The position numbers and the translations under genes were made by a program. Of a stretch of 64,000 bases of DNA, positions 1 through 12,002 are shown in pieces. The number at the start of each line of letters is the position of its first letter. Within the stretch, counting starts at the first letter, position 1. The notes below the pieces were generated by a model. That model was not told the origin of the DNA, did not search any database, and saw only the letters and a list, made by a program, of their open reading frames with translations. The stretch spans positions 34,102,233 to 34,166,232 of the forward strand of contig CM057155.1 of assembly GCA_029962745.1 (NCBI GenBank), in the 5' to 3' direction. This stretch comes from Echinometra lucunter. Its lineage: Eukaryota > Echinodermata > Echinoidea > Camarodonta > Echinometridae.

Positions 1-1079
1 AAAATGAACATGGTTATGGCTGTACAGGATGTCACTGGAACCAGTAGTGTTTGGACTTTTGGATGCCTTAATGGTCTATGATCACATTCTTTCAGTGGGT
101 GAATGAACTTACCAAAGCTGAGCATGACCTCTAAATTATGTGAGAACTGACTGACAGCATCCAGCTGTACTACAGTTGAAGTTATGAGGAAGTGATGCTA
201 CTACTTTAATGAACAAAAGTGTAAATAATTGCTTTTTGTATCTTCATAATTTGGGTGACAAGTGCCCTAAGAATTTGTGACACATGTTTCAATAGGAGCA
301 ATCTCACTTTCAGGATGATATTACCTTTATTTCATAGATAATATTTAATTCCAAATATCCACTGCGTTTGTGCTTGCAAAAGCAGACGACTAGAAAAGTA
401 AATTTAAAACGTAACATATTTTTAATTATTGAATTAATGATAAGATCTCTTAAGGTCATATAGGATATTTTTCTTCATGAATTATGTCACATGTGCAATG
501 ATCTAAATTTAGATGGAATTGCTTCTTTGTATCTTAACTATGCAAAAAAAAAAAACCCTACTAGCTAAACTTTGTAAAAGAAAATAATGGGTAGATGTGA
601 AGAGATATTTTGGGGCACGTGATTTTATTTTATTTTTTAGTGAAAGGAAACGGAAGGATAAATTTTAATAGGAAGAAAGAACAAACAATCTCCACTCTTA
701 AATTTATTAGAAACCGAAAGTATTTAACATTTTCAGACTACATCTTAATAAAGAGCACCATTCCGGTCGGATTTAATTTCCTAATTTGAAGTACAGTGTA
801 TGTTAACTCTTGTTTTGAATAAAAGTTACTAGTATGACAAGTGCAATTAAGGAAAATTTTATTTCACAATGTTGTACTGACCTATTATGTATTTCAAAGT
901 TCACAGTTCAATCTTTTATTGATCCATATTTGAAGAAAAAACCCAGAAAATTGGACTCCCACTAGCAGTGCAAATACAAAAGATACACTGTAGTTAATAA
1001 AATGAATGATGAAGACAATATAACATATAGGGACACACTTGAAATAACTACTCATGCTAAGAAGGTGAGTGAAAATAAC

Positions 1080-1102
1080 AAGAGAGAGAGAGAGAGAGAG
1101 AG
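1080..1102. repeat. (GA)n microsatellite
   Basis: About eleven uninterrupted AG dinucleotides, embedded in a purine-rich tract that continues to about 1260. Confidence 0.9.
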
Positions 1103-1678
1103 TGAGAGCTATCGAGGGAGCTGATGGAGAGCTTGAGAAACGAAAGATAAGAACGGTGAAGCAGAGAAAAGACAAGAAAACTAGAGATGGTGGAAATAGA
1201 AGGGAAAGAAAGAGGGACAACAAAAGGAAGAGAAGGAAAGATATAGACCGAGTTGGAAGGTAAAGAAGAGAAAAGAGCTAGCTGACAGAAAGAAACATGA
1301 ACATGGAAAGAAGCAAGGGATTGAGAAATAATTTGAATGTTGATGCCTTCGGAATGATTTGTGATTGAGTGGATGATAAATGGTTCTGATTTTTTATGAT
1401 GAAATAATGAACAAGCGTGCTAATAATTATTAAATTGATTTTCACTGCATCTTCAACACTAATATCATTTAACAGCAATATAAATTCTATGACACACGTT
1501 TGCCAATAAAGGGCAAATCTGTGCAAAACTTTAAAAGGGAGGGGCATTAAAAGTGAGAATACCCCACCCCTTTCCCCAAAAGACCACTAAAATTGAAGGT
1601 GAATTTAAGATGAATTTTTTGCTCCAAAATTCACTTTAAGACAGACAGATGTTTCATGAAAAATATATGGTGAACAAA

Positions 1679-1714
1679 GGGGATTTCGCCCCCATCCCCC
1701 TGGATCCGCCCCTG
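1679..1714 (-). mobile_element. hAT-type terminus, fragment
   Basis: Read on the minus strand this begins CAGGGGCGGATCCAGGGGG, the style of end found on many hAT-superfamily MITEs. I could not find a matching second end, so it is probably a truncated copy. Confidence 0.45.
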
Positions 1715-1912
1715 GTAAAGTGTAGCTCTGACTCCTCTCTGATTATCTTTTTCTCTATCTCCCTGTTAATATGAAAAAAGAAGCAATCACAAATTTATTT
1801 TCGTCAATTTGTGATTGAAATTCACTTAATGACAAAAGTGTATATTTCGCAAAGATTTATGGTTAGCAAAGATGATACGGCCCCTTCCTCCCTGGATATG
1901 ATGCCCCTGAAA

Positions 1913-2023
1913 CAGAGGCGGCGGAACATCGGGCTCGGACAAAGAAAATGGAGGGGCACCTTTTGTCAAACAATAGGTGCCCCTCCACTTTCATTGTATG
2001 AGCCTGACGTTCCACCGCCTCTG
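1913..2023. mobile_element. hAT-like foldback MITE
   Basis: An almost complete palindrome. It starts CAGAGGCGGCGGAAC and ends GTTCCACCGCCTCTG, with arms of about 48 bases (1913-1960 and 1976-2023) around a short loop. The flanks repeat CCCTGAA directly on both sides, close to the 8-bp target duplication typical of hAT elements. A relative with the same ends lies at 40225-40334. Confidence 0.75.
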
Positions 2024-3332
2024 CCCTGAAATATGATCCCTCTCCTTTTCCATAATCTTTACATAATATAATCCTTTATACTCACTACAGAATAGCTTTA
2101 TTCTCTATTTATATCTCTCTACGTAATACAATTGTTTATGAAAAAAAGAATTTCAGCTTAATTGTGATTGAAAATGCAAGCAATTTGAAAGCCAATTTCA
2201 AGGCCGTTTCACAGACGTGTACAAGGTCATTTCAAGGTCATTTTAAAGTCAATTTGAGGTAATATAAGGTTTAGAAAAGACAAAGATAACAAGGAAAATA
2301 ATATTCTCTCTATTATATAATGTAAGTATCCGTCATGGTACTAGGAGAACGTTTAAGTCTAGCCTCTTAGACACGTTAGGAATCTTGGCGAAAATGGCAT
2401 CAGGGACTGACTTGTTTAACCTTGGTCACGTGCGAGTGTCAGAATAGCGCGCGTGGAGCAAAAAACATGCTTTTTAAAAATTCTTCGATTTAGACACTTA
2501 GGGACGGAATTTTGGAAAAACGTTTGCATATTCAGATTCTGCGGCATTCATACTACAAAATAGTGTTGAAAACTCATTTTTGAAAAATTTTGCCCTAAGG
2601 GCCCTTTTGTCGCGTCGCGGCCCAAATATGATACGATTGTTGCAGTCATATAGGGTGCATAATGATGTGCATATGTATCTATTCAATTATAAGACTTTGT
2701 ATTTTTTTTTAATGCTAGAGCCCAAATATTTTCAACCATCGATATGTGATTCTGTGTGTGAACGCTACTTAAGTCCGACAATGGCTGCAGTAAACATTTT
2801 TTTAAAAAGTTGGGCCAAAACGAAGGATATATACCGCCGTTAGTACCATTCTTAATGATTGTAAGACTAAGTTTTAAATCATTTGGATAACAAAGTTGAC
2901 ATTTCCTTCATTTTTAGTACTAAACCCTGACCTATAATTGCAAAAATATGTTTAAACTTTATTCTACATCCCTACAAAACCGCTATTGTACCTCGTTTCG
3001 TTTCATCAAAGGAAGATCGACAATGCTATTAAAGTTCTGTACCACCACACATACACAACTAGTACGTAGTTCAGTTTACACATTCCTTGTAAGTTATCTT
3101 GGGTGGCATATCCTGTATCCATACAGATTTATGCAAATTATGCAAATTGCTCAAGGTTGCTGTTTGGGCAACCAAGCTGAAAATATTCATAAACCACATA
3201 GGAACCTAAATCAATGAAAAAACTTCATCGAAAAGAACTTTTCTAGGCTTGTAAATTGTCTAACTGACTATTACAATATAACCAAATAACAGTGTGAATA
3301 ACATGTGTGTGGTTCATTACCAAATTTATGAA
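2024..3332. other. Non-coding stretch, no gene recognised
   Basis: No convincing coding sequence or repeat boundary seen. This is the region downstream of the last visible exon of the minus-strand macro-like gene and may hold intron or 3' sequence of it, but no further exon could be identified. Confidence 0.5.
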
Positions 3333-3571
3333 GGATTTCTGCTTAATTTCACCTTTGTACAAAAATCTTTATCCTGTACTTCGGAAACGGGGCTTCTGGT
3401 TTTCAATCTCTTTACAATGAAAGTAAGACTCCAGCTTAAGAAATATTCATCTAAGTAAGTAGCAACTGGCAATGCAGTGAGGGGATTTCGATTTGTACTG
3501 CCCTTCACTTGAAAAAGAGGTTTATTGTATACCTTTGGAATAGGGCTCTTGGCTTCCAATCTCTCTTTGAG
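3333..3571 (-). repeat. Tandem duplication of the exon end of the macro-like gene
   Basis: The last 35-40 bases of the fourth coding exon plus its donor and about 50 intron bases (3571-3483) recur in diverged form at 3418-3333. The first copy reads LKERLEAKSPIPK before its donor, the second VKRLKTRSPVSE before gtacag. The reading frame stays open through both copies. The second copy could be a decayed duplicate or an alternative exon end. Confidence 0.6.
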
Positions 3572-6500
3572 CTGAGAAAAGAGATCAAGGATCTCTGAGC
3601 CATCAGCTCTCTGGAGGATCATTGACGCAGTAGTCCTGCTCAGCACCTTGGAGTAGATCACTATCTTGAGGAGACGGAGTGGGAGACCGGCTTTCATCCA
3701 GTTGACAGCATTTTCTACCATCCCCTGCAGCATCTCACATTCATCACAACCCTGCATAGTATTAACCCAAAAGCACAATTTGATTTCAGTATAACACACA
3801 ATTTCCATTAACCCTAGCAAGAGTTATCCCAGGCATAATTTCAATGGGTTATTTCAAACATATGCTGACATCAAGAGCTGAGGTGATGGGCAATGGTGTT
3901 CTCTACTGGTCAAATAAGATTCCATCATTTTAAGTCTATAAAAGAAATGTGTGAACCTGATCCAGCAACAAATGCACTGCAGTCAACTTAATACACTCAT
4001 CAAATATCCATTGGACTCTGATCACATCAGGGGACCATTTCATGAAGATTGGCAGCACTGACAAGTTGTCAGTCACCGACAATTTCAGCAAAATCCTTGG
4101 TTTTGATTGGCTGAGAAACACTGATCACTGCCTGTTACTAAGGTAACTGTTAACTTTCATGAAACGGTGCACATATTACATAACTCTTCTTATAAATACA
4201 TACTCCAATACTAGCCTTTGACCTAAATTTTTTGACGGTTGAAACCTTGAGTAAGCATTGTCAGATAAAATGATGGACCACATAATAGTCATTTTTTCAC
4301 CAAAATGGGACCTCATGACATCATGGGTTACACTCTTCTCTATCCAAAATCAAAGCTTTTTCTATCATCTTGACCCCATTTCATATAAAACTTGTTATCA
4401 GTATTACAACTGCCACATTTATATGACAAATTTGCTCTCAGCCAATCACATGCAAGGATTTCAATAGCTTATAACAGTCATTGTAATTTGTTTTACAGAT
4501 AACAAGTTTTATAAAACAGGGCCCAGATAGCACATAAAAACTGACAGGAAAAATTGTTTAGCCATGATAAGGAAAAATCTAAATAATAACTCTTTTTCCC
4601 TTTAAAATACACAAAAACCCTCTGAAGGAATAGACTGATAAAAGCAGGTTTATTAGTTTTTGCTTTGTCTGTTATTTTACAGTCAATGGTTGTTAGCACA
4701 AGACCCAGTACACTTACTGGTACTGAACAAACAGTATGAAAGTCAGGTCCCTAAATGAAACTATCTAATTATGCTAAACATATCATTTGTTTCTCTTTTG
4801 ATAACACGTCTGTCTCTAATATGCACGAGTACATTTACATAATATTCTATTGATCCATTGTTTGCATTCTCTGTGCTACGGTGTAGAAGTTCAATACAAT
4901 TATATTTACAACGGCAGATCCCTCAAAAAACACCTTTTTTTCTTTTTTGTTTTATTAAGTATCCATGTGTCCCCACTCTTGTCACAATCTTTAATTTTGT
5001 CTTGTACCATTCTCTATTCTCTACTCTCTTTCTTTCATTCTCTCTCTATCCTCTCTCTCTTCCTTCTCTATACTCTCTCTATTTCCTATTCTTTCTTCCT
5101 GTTCCTAATTTGTTCATCTTTTCTTAATTATTTATGATTTTTTTTCTTTTTTAAACTTTCACTAGGCCTTTTCACATACCTGGCTCCCAGAATTCAGCAA
5201 GGGTGTAATCACTGTTCCATCTTGATTGTTAAGTATAGGAACCAGACACCGGAATGCATGGGATACTAACTCTGAGGGGCGTCCCTTTGCACCCCTGTTA
5301 AGATCGTAGTGCCTAAAATTCAAACAGCAAATGAGATTATTATGTATTAGAATACAAAGTTATGTGGGCTTCATATGAAATCACTTTGTCTTCATGATTT
5401 AAGGAAATTTGTTAAAATTGAAATTGTAAACTGTCACTGAATGTCAAATCTATCTTTGTCATTTCCCTATGTTCATGATTTTCATTCACAAGCAGATATT
5501 GTTTGGGTGCAGAATATTTCATTCACTTAGTATATAAAACTATGAAATATTATGATTGTTCAATTTTAAAGAGCAAAATTTAATTTCATTCTTTCACATT
5601 GTAACTTATCATAGTTAAACAGATATTCTGTAAACATTAAATATTTCACTGTGCACCCAGCAGGAAGATATCAAGGACATGCATTTCAAGAAAAATGCTT
5701 TCCAAATGTTTTCAATATTCTCTCAAAAAATGATCTACAATGTACGTAACACATTTCAGTTCCTGTATCATTAAGATTTTTGATGATCATCACTATAGTC
5801 ATGAAAACTACACATTAAAGACATTTGATAAATATTCATGTCCCTGCCCTTTGGAAAGTAAACATGAAATTTTGAAACCCACTTACGATAATCCTGAGAA
5901 GGTGGTACTACCTCTGGTCTCAAAGCAGAGCAGTCTCTTGTAAGGTAGATTGTCTGGAAGAGGCTTTGTCCACCAGCAGGAATAGAGATCTTGAAGGTCC
6001 TCTTCCTTGTGGGACTTGGCAAGCTGGGACACGTCAATGTTTAGCTGTTTGTGAAGTGCACCCATTACTCCCATACCTTTACTGTAGCAGCCTGCAGAGT
6101 GAATAAAGCAAGGCACCTTATCATAAGTCAGAGCCAATTTGGGATGCGGCCTTTAGTGTCTTTCCCGCTCGATCAGCGTCTTTTCCCCTCCGGTCCTCCC
6201 GTTCTTCCGTAGGCAAAACAACGGGGGATAGAGAAAGCTGATGTAAAAGAATGGTCGCAGAGTAGAGAATCAAAGACGAGAGATGAGTTTTTAGATAAGC
6301 GGCTCAGAAAATGAGGTTGTATGCTGCATGCCCAGGTGCCAACTGTTTGTCACAGCTTTTAGCTCACACTGATCAAATGATTATTTTAAACCACAGCAAA
6401 AAGACAATACTTAGCACTGCCTTAATGCTCATACTGAGCCTAACACGAAACACTCTGCCAGCCCTAATCATAATGACATGAAATATCAATATAGTCTGGA

Positions 6501-9087
6501 ATGTGTAAAAGAAAATTTGTGAATTTTATTCAAGAACTATGCCTAAATTGGAATAAATAAATAAATATAAAGTACGCAGTCTTTTTGGCACCTAAGTATT
6601 GATTTATCTGCATAGACTATCAGTATCTAGTATCAATACTTCATAGATATATGGTTGCAAAGTGCAAACACAATTTCACCTTTAATCAGCCAAACTTTTT
6701 AGATTTTGACTGCTGATGTATTGCCCTGCTTCACAATTTGATGATGATGATGATGGCTTCTTGTAAAGCGCCGGTAGCCGCCTCAACTGGGCGCTTATGG
6801 CACTTGCTCCAGAATGTCTCACAAATTACAACATTTAGTCAGTGTCAAATTTATTTCCAGTGTCTTAATTGGCATATTTATTGCATTTGAGATGAAGTCA
6901 CAGCTGGGAACAGATAAGTCTTGAGTGCAGACATGAAAGTTGACAGAGACTCAGCTTTCCTAATGGACTGAGGAAGGCTATTCCACAATTTTGGTCCTGT
7001 TTTGGTCCCCAGGCCGTGCAACTAAGATATTCTGTCAGTAGGGCTTGGTCAGCTAATCTCAGGGTGCGTGCAGGTCGATGCTTTGTCAAGAGCTCTGATA
7101 TGTATGATGGAAATTTACTTTTGAGTGCTTTGAACATCAGAACTCCAAGTTTGAAGGTGATCCTCTGGTTGATGGGCAGCCAATGAAAATCTCGTAAAAC
7201 TGGGGTGATGTGGACTCTCTTCCTTTCCCAAACCATATTCTGCATTCGCTAAAGTCTAAGAACTTGATGTTGACTCAAGCCAGTCAGAATTGAGTTCCAC
7301 ATATGCAGTTGTGTCATCACAAAGGCATGGACAAGTAGTTTCGCAACACGCTGATTTATATGCTTGTGGATTCTCCCCAGGTTTCTTATCGAGATACAAG
7401 CTGCTTTTGATACTGATGTGATATGCTGCTCCATTGTGAGCAACAAATCAAATATCACTCCAATGTTTCTCACTTGATCTGATGGCCTAATGGTAGCACA
7501 GCCAACCCTCAGATGGTCAATCTTTACCTTAGCTCTTTGCTGACGGTAGCCAACCACTAGAAACTCTGTTTTATCTTCATTCAGCTTCAGGTACTTGCTT
7601 GAGAGCGATTTGCGGAGATCAGTCAGGCAAAGTAATGACACGTGTTGCGAGGATGTGGTCACCAAATGGTTAAACAGCGGAAGAAATTCTCCTTAAAATG
7701 CATATCTGCTATCCATGCATGGATTCCCACCATTCTGCACTGCATATCAAGAACTGTGATAAGTCCAACTTCTTGGACATCCCATTGAAACGCGTGTTGT
7801 AGAATTAACACAAGTTTCAATGGGATGTCCATGAACTCAGACTTGTGACAATTTCGTGAAACACAGCTCTGCTTGGCAGATCACCATCTAAGTGAAAAAA
7901 AAGCCTAAATATACCTCCATAAGCAGAGATGAGAATGACATCCACCTTGTCCTGTTGAGAAAGTTTGGTGATGTCCCCCAGACACAGCTCAATCTTACAC
8001 TCTCCACTGGGAGTCACCACGGTCAGTGTGTCCTTGACCAGAAGTCCTGGGATGGGTCCATTGTCCTCTGATGATGCTTGACCATCCCCACAGGTGACCG
8101 GGGATGAAGGCTGTTTCCTTCTACCTCTAGTTAAACTCCTGGAATTAAGGTGAAAAGAAAGTTAAAGTTCACAAAACCCACCATAACAATATCAATTTCT
8201 TTAATTTGACAAGACTTTAATCTACATCTACCCAGGTGACATAGGTACCCTTTATAAAGAAATCCTTGAATGCTGGGCATTGTGGCATGTGCCTGTAATC
8301 CAACCAACAGTGGAAGTTATAAACCCATTCAGCAGACCCAGGTTCGAATCTGAGTCATGTCTTTCGCTTGATGACATAGAAGGTCAGTCCCAGATGAATA
8401 TAATCTGAACTGATTGATACACATTTGTAAAACCCCAATGCAACACCACCAACAAACTTGAGTGAGTTATCATGTTAGCCAAACCAGTCTGGCTGTAATA
8501 TGTTTGTAAGGTTTTCTAGAAGAGCAGTATTATTGACTGAAGAAGAAACATGTGCAAAGGACAGTACTGTTATCATGATTATTACATGTAGGACTCTTTA
8601 TTTTCAGGACATTTCTGATTCTGGAGTTCCATTTGACAGAAGCAGACTTTGATTTTATTTTTAATTACTTATTATGAGTTAAGTGGTTTGTTTGAACAAG
8701 TAACATGAAAAAAATTAACATAATCCCTGGAAATCACATTCATTCCACAGAACAACTCACATAATTTGAAAATAGAGACAGGCATAATCCTTAGCATAAT
8801 CTTAAGACAAATTAATCCTGAACCTAAAGAGTATCCCCCTATTAAACTTATCTAAACCTATTTCGAACTCAAAAGATTGGTAACCAATGAATGTAAACTC
8901 TACTAGAGTGTTCATACAGTTTGACCTAAATTTTAAGCAGAATCACTTTAAGTACTCACCAATCCATCCTGAGACAAGAAAGGGTTGTTCCACAGTCAAG
9001 ATGGTGATAAACTTGTAGATGTTAATTATGGACAGTACAAGATGACAAAATCACCATTCAAGGATTGCCACTGATAACTGTACAAAT
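3533..9087 (-). CDS. Macro-domain-like protein, spliced gene (5 exons visible, 3' end not found)
   Basis: Five exons on the minus strand: 9087-8960, 8138-7915, 6091-5887, 5312-5180 and 3751-3533. Each internal boundary has AG/GT signals, and the phases 2/1, 1/2, 2/1, 0/0 all close without stops. The likely start ATG is 8967-8965, with an in-frame stop upstream, so most of the first exon shown is 5' UTR; its acceptor (ctttccag) implies a further upstream exon. The encoded part (about 260 residues) contains GDITKLSQQDKVDVILISA, then RLLCFE, TPLLNSGSQ and LPLRLLKIVIYS. These resemble strands of macro (ADP-ribose-binding) domains; from memory, closer to a bacterial-type macro-like family than to classical MacroD. 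Ligand binding or hydrolase activity cannot be inferred. The use of donor 5886 rather than the nearer GT at 5908 is chosen because only it keeps frame. The C-terminus beyond 3533 is unknown. Confidence 0.65.
4030..4171. mobile_element. MITE with GACCATTTCATGAA-type ends
   Basis: The left end gaccatttcatgaa is matched in inverted orientation by ttcatgaaacggtgc at the right end, about 140 bases apart. It lies in an intron or downstream region of the macro-like gene. Superfamily not determined. Confidence 0.5.
4372..4524. mobile_element. MITE with GGGCCC/ACTTGTTATC ends
   Basis: The inverted ends are ACCCCATTTCATATAAAACT on the left and, read from the right end inward, GGGCCCTGTTTTATAAAACT. The middle part (about 4428-4475) is shared with a fragment at 59885-59990, so this is a dispersed family. 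Confidence 0.6.
4960..5160. repeat. Pyrimidine-rich tract
   Basis: Long C/T-rich run (ctctct, ttctttc) with no coding resemblance, just downstream on the minus strand of the exon at 5312-5180. Confidence 0.7.
6735..7665 (-). pseudogene. CR1/L2-like non-LTR retrotransposon, reverse transcriptase C-terminal fragment
   Basis: Two minus-strand frames, 7665-7249 and 7245-6898, together match the end of a CR1/L2-type reverse transcriptase. Recognisable pieces are LNEDKTEFLVVGY, VRNIGVIFD, ISIRNLGRIHKHI, then in the next frame HITPVLRDFHWLPINQRITF and FPSYISELL. They are separated by a stop and a frame change near 7247, and the last 40 residues have lost the family pattern. A short (ATC)n-like tail at about 6739-6753 may mark the 3' end. 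The fragment sits within the intron between macro-gene exons 8138-7915 and 6091-5887, in the same orientation as the gene. It is an old, dead, 5'-truncated insertion. Confidence 0.8.
7775..7830. repeat. Short perfect-stem hairpin (foldback)
   Basis: Arms of about 25 bases (7775-7799 and 7806-7830) beginning GGACATCCCATTGAAAC are nearly perfect inverted copies separated by a few bases. It lies directly 3' of the macro-gene exon donor at 7914. It may be a tiny MITE or an RNA hairpin in the intron. Confidence 0.7.
8272..8440 (+). mobile_element. Putative SINE with a 7SL/tRNA-like promoter head
   Basis: The head GCTGGGCATTGTGGCATGTG is followed by CCTGTAATCC, which closely resembles the 5' end of 7SL RNA and Alu-type SINEs. 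GGTTCGAATC at 8341 matches the tRNA B box. The A-like to B-box distance, about 45 bases, would fit an RNA polymerase III promoter. I found no A-rich tail or target duplication, so the 3' limit is a guess. It lies in the intron upstream of exon 8138-7915. Confidence 0.5.
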
Positions 9088-9240
9088 CTGGAAAGAGAAT
9101 TTAACATAAGAATCTAGAAAAAAACACAGCTTATGTTATAATTTAGAAGGCAGAAATGAAGCAGATGCTATGGACATGTGGGATACCACTAGGTATTCAA
9201 TACTTAAAGGTCTGTCTTGGTGTACTCCAAATATCAACAC

Positions 9241-9262
9241 CCCTAACCCAAACCTAACCCCA
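9241..9262. repeat. Short CCCTAA-type degenerate repeat
   Basis: CCCTAACCCAAACCTAACCC resembles telomere-type repeats, but it is only about 22 bases and imperfect. Probably a chance or MITE-borne interstitial motif. Confidence 0.5.
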
Positions 9263-9649
9263 ACTGCCTTTGTATTTGAACCTTGAATCCTGATTAACAA
9301 ATGAAAGACAGTTTCAAACACTGATAAACATGCATGAAAAAAAAAAGCCAACAGAACTTTGTCACTGCTGTGTTAAAACATTTTAGGAAATATACCTACA
9401 ACTGCTACCATTTCAACTGAGAATCTGAGATCTCCGCATCAGCAAAGCCTGTGGACTACAAGAGGTCACACTGTATTGCAGAATACCATCAGCAAATGAC
9501 CAGAGTAGAGATAATCATCTTTAACAGTGCATGCTGTGCAGCTCAGTTCAAATTGTCATGCAGTATTAATGTATTTGGCAATGATCACAAACATATACAT
9601 ATTTATATCCTTCCCGTCATGACATCCCCAAACATGGTGACTCAGATGT

Positions 9650-10502
9650 AGGGTGGCAGACATCATGCCTCAGTAGGACTGCTAATGCAAACACATATAT
9701 GGTTTGTCTATATATGGATTGTAGCATGAACACAAAGTTCAATATACACCTACATCAATATTCATCACATGGGTGTCTGCTTCACTTTGTTTTCTGCAAG
9801 ATAATTAGCCATCATACCCACCATGACTAATGGATTCAGTACAGCATTATAGGAATATGTTTTGAGCATTTTTCTCAAGTATTTTATGTATTTATGTATT
9901 TTATTTTATATTGTTCATAAAAGAGCCAGAAATAAACACAACTTCATGTATGCCTACCTGTTTGTAAATATAGTAAACAATCAGAACCATAGATCCATGA
10001 CTTCCAAGGTTTCAGCTTATGCCACACCACTAGTTGTTACTACAGTGTTTTTCTGTTGGTTAGGCATTTATTCCACGATGACAGCATACTGCATAAAGGT
10101 CACAAGTGAGGATTTCCAACTTCCTTTTTTTGCATGCACTCATGCGTGTATTCATTCTTTAAACAGCACACACACTCCAGGGATCGATGGTATCACTAAA
10201 GTTTCTTCACTGTAGTATATAGCCTGGCTTCCAAGCTGAATGATTTTGTGCTCTCTCTGACAATCAAAATTAAAATCAATAGCAAAACTGCACCATTTAG
10301 AGTGCTGCTGCCAGTCAGATATGGGTGGGAATAAATGGTAGTAGGGTCGAGTTCGTACAACAGTTAAGTGCATAATCTGTTACAGAGGGAACAACAAAGT
10401 CACTGAACTTGGAGCACAGGCTTTCTTGAGCTAAAAACTAATTTATAAAAAGTTTCCCCAAAAAAGTTCATAGAACTTGAAAATTTATCCTGTAAACCCA
10501 CT
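9650..10502. other. Non-coding stretch, no gene recognised
   Basis: Short frames exist but none shows family motifs, plausible splice structure or codon bias. This may be upstream sequence of the minus-strand macro-like gene; no promoter element stands out. Confidence 0.5.
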
Positions 10503-10641
10503 TGTAAAAAGTACTAATACCCATGGTAATTTGACCAACTTATCATCAAACCATGCAAAGTACCATCAAATTACTATGATTTGATAGAAATTTGGTCAAA
10601 TGATCATCAAATAGCATGGGTACTTATGGTACTTTTTTACA
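10503..10641. mobile_element. MITE with TGTAAAAAGTAC inverted ends
   Basis: TGTAAAAAGTACTAATACCC at the left end is matched in inverted orientation by gggtacttatggtacttttttaca at the right end. ATCAAAT motifs recur symmetrically inside. About 139 bases, non-coding. Confidence 0.7.
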
Positions 10642-11403
10642 GGGTTAGCTTGTTCACAATTACTGTCTCCATGCTATAGTCATATTCTCATAAATTTAAT
10701 TCACATATCTCATCATATATAGGATCACTAGGCCCAGACTAGCCCCTTCGCTACTCCCACTTATGCATAATATTCTTTGGTTCATGCACTCCACACCTCA
10801 CATTACTCATCTTTCTTGTCTCCCTCAAAATATGTAGATTTAAATATACTATTTTAAAACAGTTATTGTCCTCTCATTCTCCATATCAGTATTATAAATC
10901 TCAGAACTTTTCTTAATTTCCACTACACATTATCTCTCTATTCTTTCTCCTCTACTCACTGAAAGAATTACAGGTGATACAAAAATTTGTGACAACTACT
11001 ATGTGTTAAAGACTTTAAGGGTTTTTTTTTTAGCTAGGTTATTCACCTTTGTTTTATTTTACTTCATCTTTCTTCAAGCTCATGGTACAGTTTTGGTAAC
11101 TATAGAAAATTAGTGTGGAATTTGTTAGATATGCATGTAGTCACATATTGTCTGCCCTGCATAAAAAAGTATGTGTGAAATCAGCCATTCAAGATATCTT
11201 GTAAATTTAAGTGTAGCTAAAAAGGAACACAAGGTTTTTGCTCTGCTTTACACTTGGACTTGACCATCCCAAAAGGTCCCCACATGATGTTCACACTGCT
11301 TCATTATGCTTGCCATATGCATGAAAGCAGCATATACACATACAAGCTCTGTATGATGCATGTCAACGTTGTTACAGGTTTAAGTCCCAGGCCCAGGCAT
11401 CCA

Positions 11404-11587
11404 GGGACTAAATTTTAAAAAATTTTCTGGAGCTACTTTTGAGCCCACCCGCAGGAATTTTCTACATTTTATTACAGTTTACAATGGACTCTATGACAAT
11501 TTCAGGGGCTCTTTTTTCAGTTTTCCAGGGCTCTTTTTTGGCATTTCGGGGGCGAATTCGCCCCAAGCCCCCGTGTATTTTTGTCCT
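11404..11587. mobile_element. Small member of the GGGGGCGAATTCGCCCC repeat family, about 11-bp target duplication
   Basis: The right part holds GGGGGCGAATTCGCCCC and GCCCCCGTGTATTTTTG, which recur near the right end of the insertion at 15559-16805. The left end GGGACTAAATT roughly inverts the right end. The flanks ccaggcatcca (11393-11403) and tcaggcatcta (11588-11598) match at 9 of 11 positions, both differences being C/T. Confidence 0.6.
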
Positions 11588-11719
11588 TCAGGCATCTAAA
11601 CATTTTTCTGACTTTCACTTATTTGTCATTCCATTTGAGGAAGAAAAAGCTCCATAGCATTAAAATGGTTAAATAGTTAAATGGTGAAATGGTTGGTCTA
11701 TTTCACTTGACTGCCAAGA

Positions 11720-11897
11720 AAGCATGTGTATGCTGGTTAGTAAGCAGCTAAGGGACGACAGTTTTAAGTCCCCTCTGAAGGACTTGGTAATGAGGATTAA
11801 TACCTTACCAAAGGGCATTAGCGCATCCACTTGGTTTTGAACCCGGGTATTCCCAGCTACGAGACCACTGCTCTATCCACTGAGCCACAGCGCCTCC
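11720..11897 (-). mobile_element. tRNA-derived SINE
   Basis: Reading from 11897 on the minus strand, GGAGGCGCTGTGGCTCAGTG and GATAGAGCAGTGGTCTCG are followed by GGGTTCAAAACC. The A box (TGGCTCAGTGG) and B box (GGTTCAAAACC) are spaced as in tRNA. The remaining ~110 bases are unrelated to tRNA, as in SINE bodies; the 3' limit is approximate. It is not a functional tRNA gene, since the acceptor-stem pairing is missing. Confidence 0.75.
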
Positions 11898-12002
11898 TAC
11901 ATTATGCAAGTATCAGCTAGTCTCTTATAATTTAGCAACAAAACTGACAGATATATCTTTTTGAGGGCTCTCTAAAACTATTAACATTCACATCTCATCC
12001 AT

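Larger units (their letters stand above)
1..1912. other. Non-coding stretch, no gene recognised
   Basis: AT-rich sequence with no reading frame that resembles a known protein. It contains a (GA)n run at about 1080-1102 followed by purine-rich DNA to about 1260. The short frames here have low-complexity translations and look like chance. Confidence 0.6.

Noticed and set aside
4850..5137. Plus-strand Leu/Ser/Phe-rich membrane-like frame
   Set aside because: Translation of a pyrimidine-rich tract; no codon bias or start context.
9241..9262. Interstitial telomere
   Set aside because: Only about 22 imperfect bases; too short to support telomeric origin.
11820..11897. tRNA gene on the minus strand
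   Set aside because: A and B boxes are good but the acceptor stem does not pair, and unrelated sequence follows directly; a tRNA-derived SINE explains it better.
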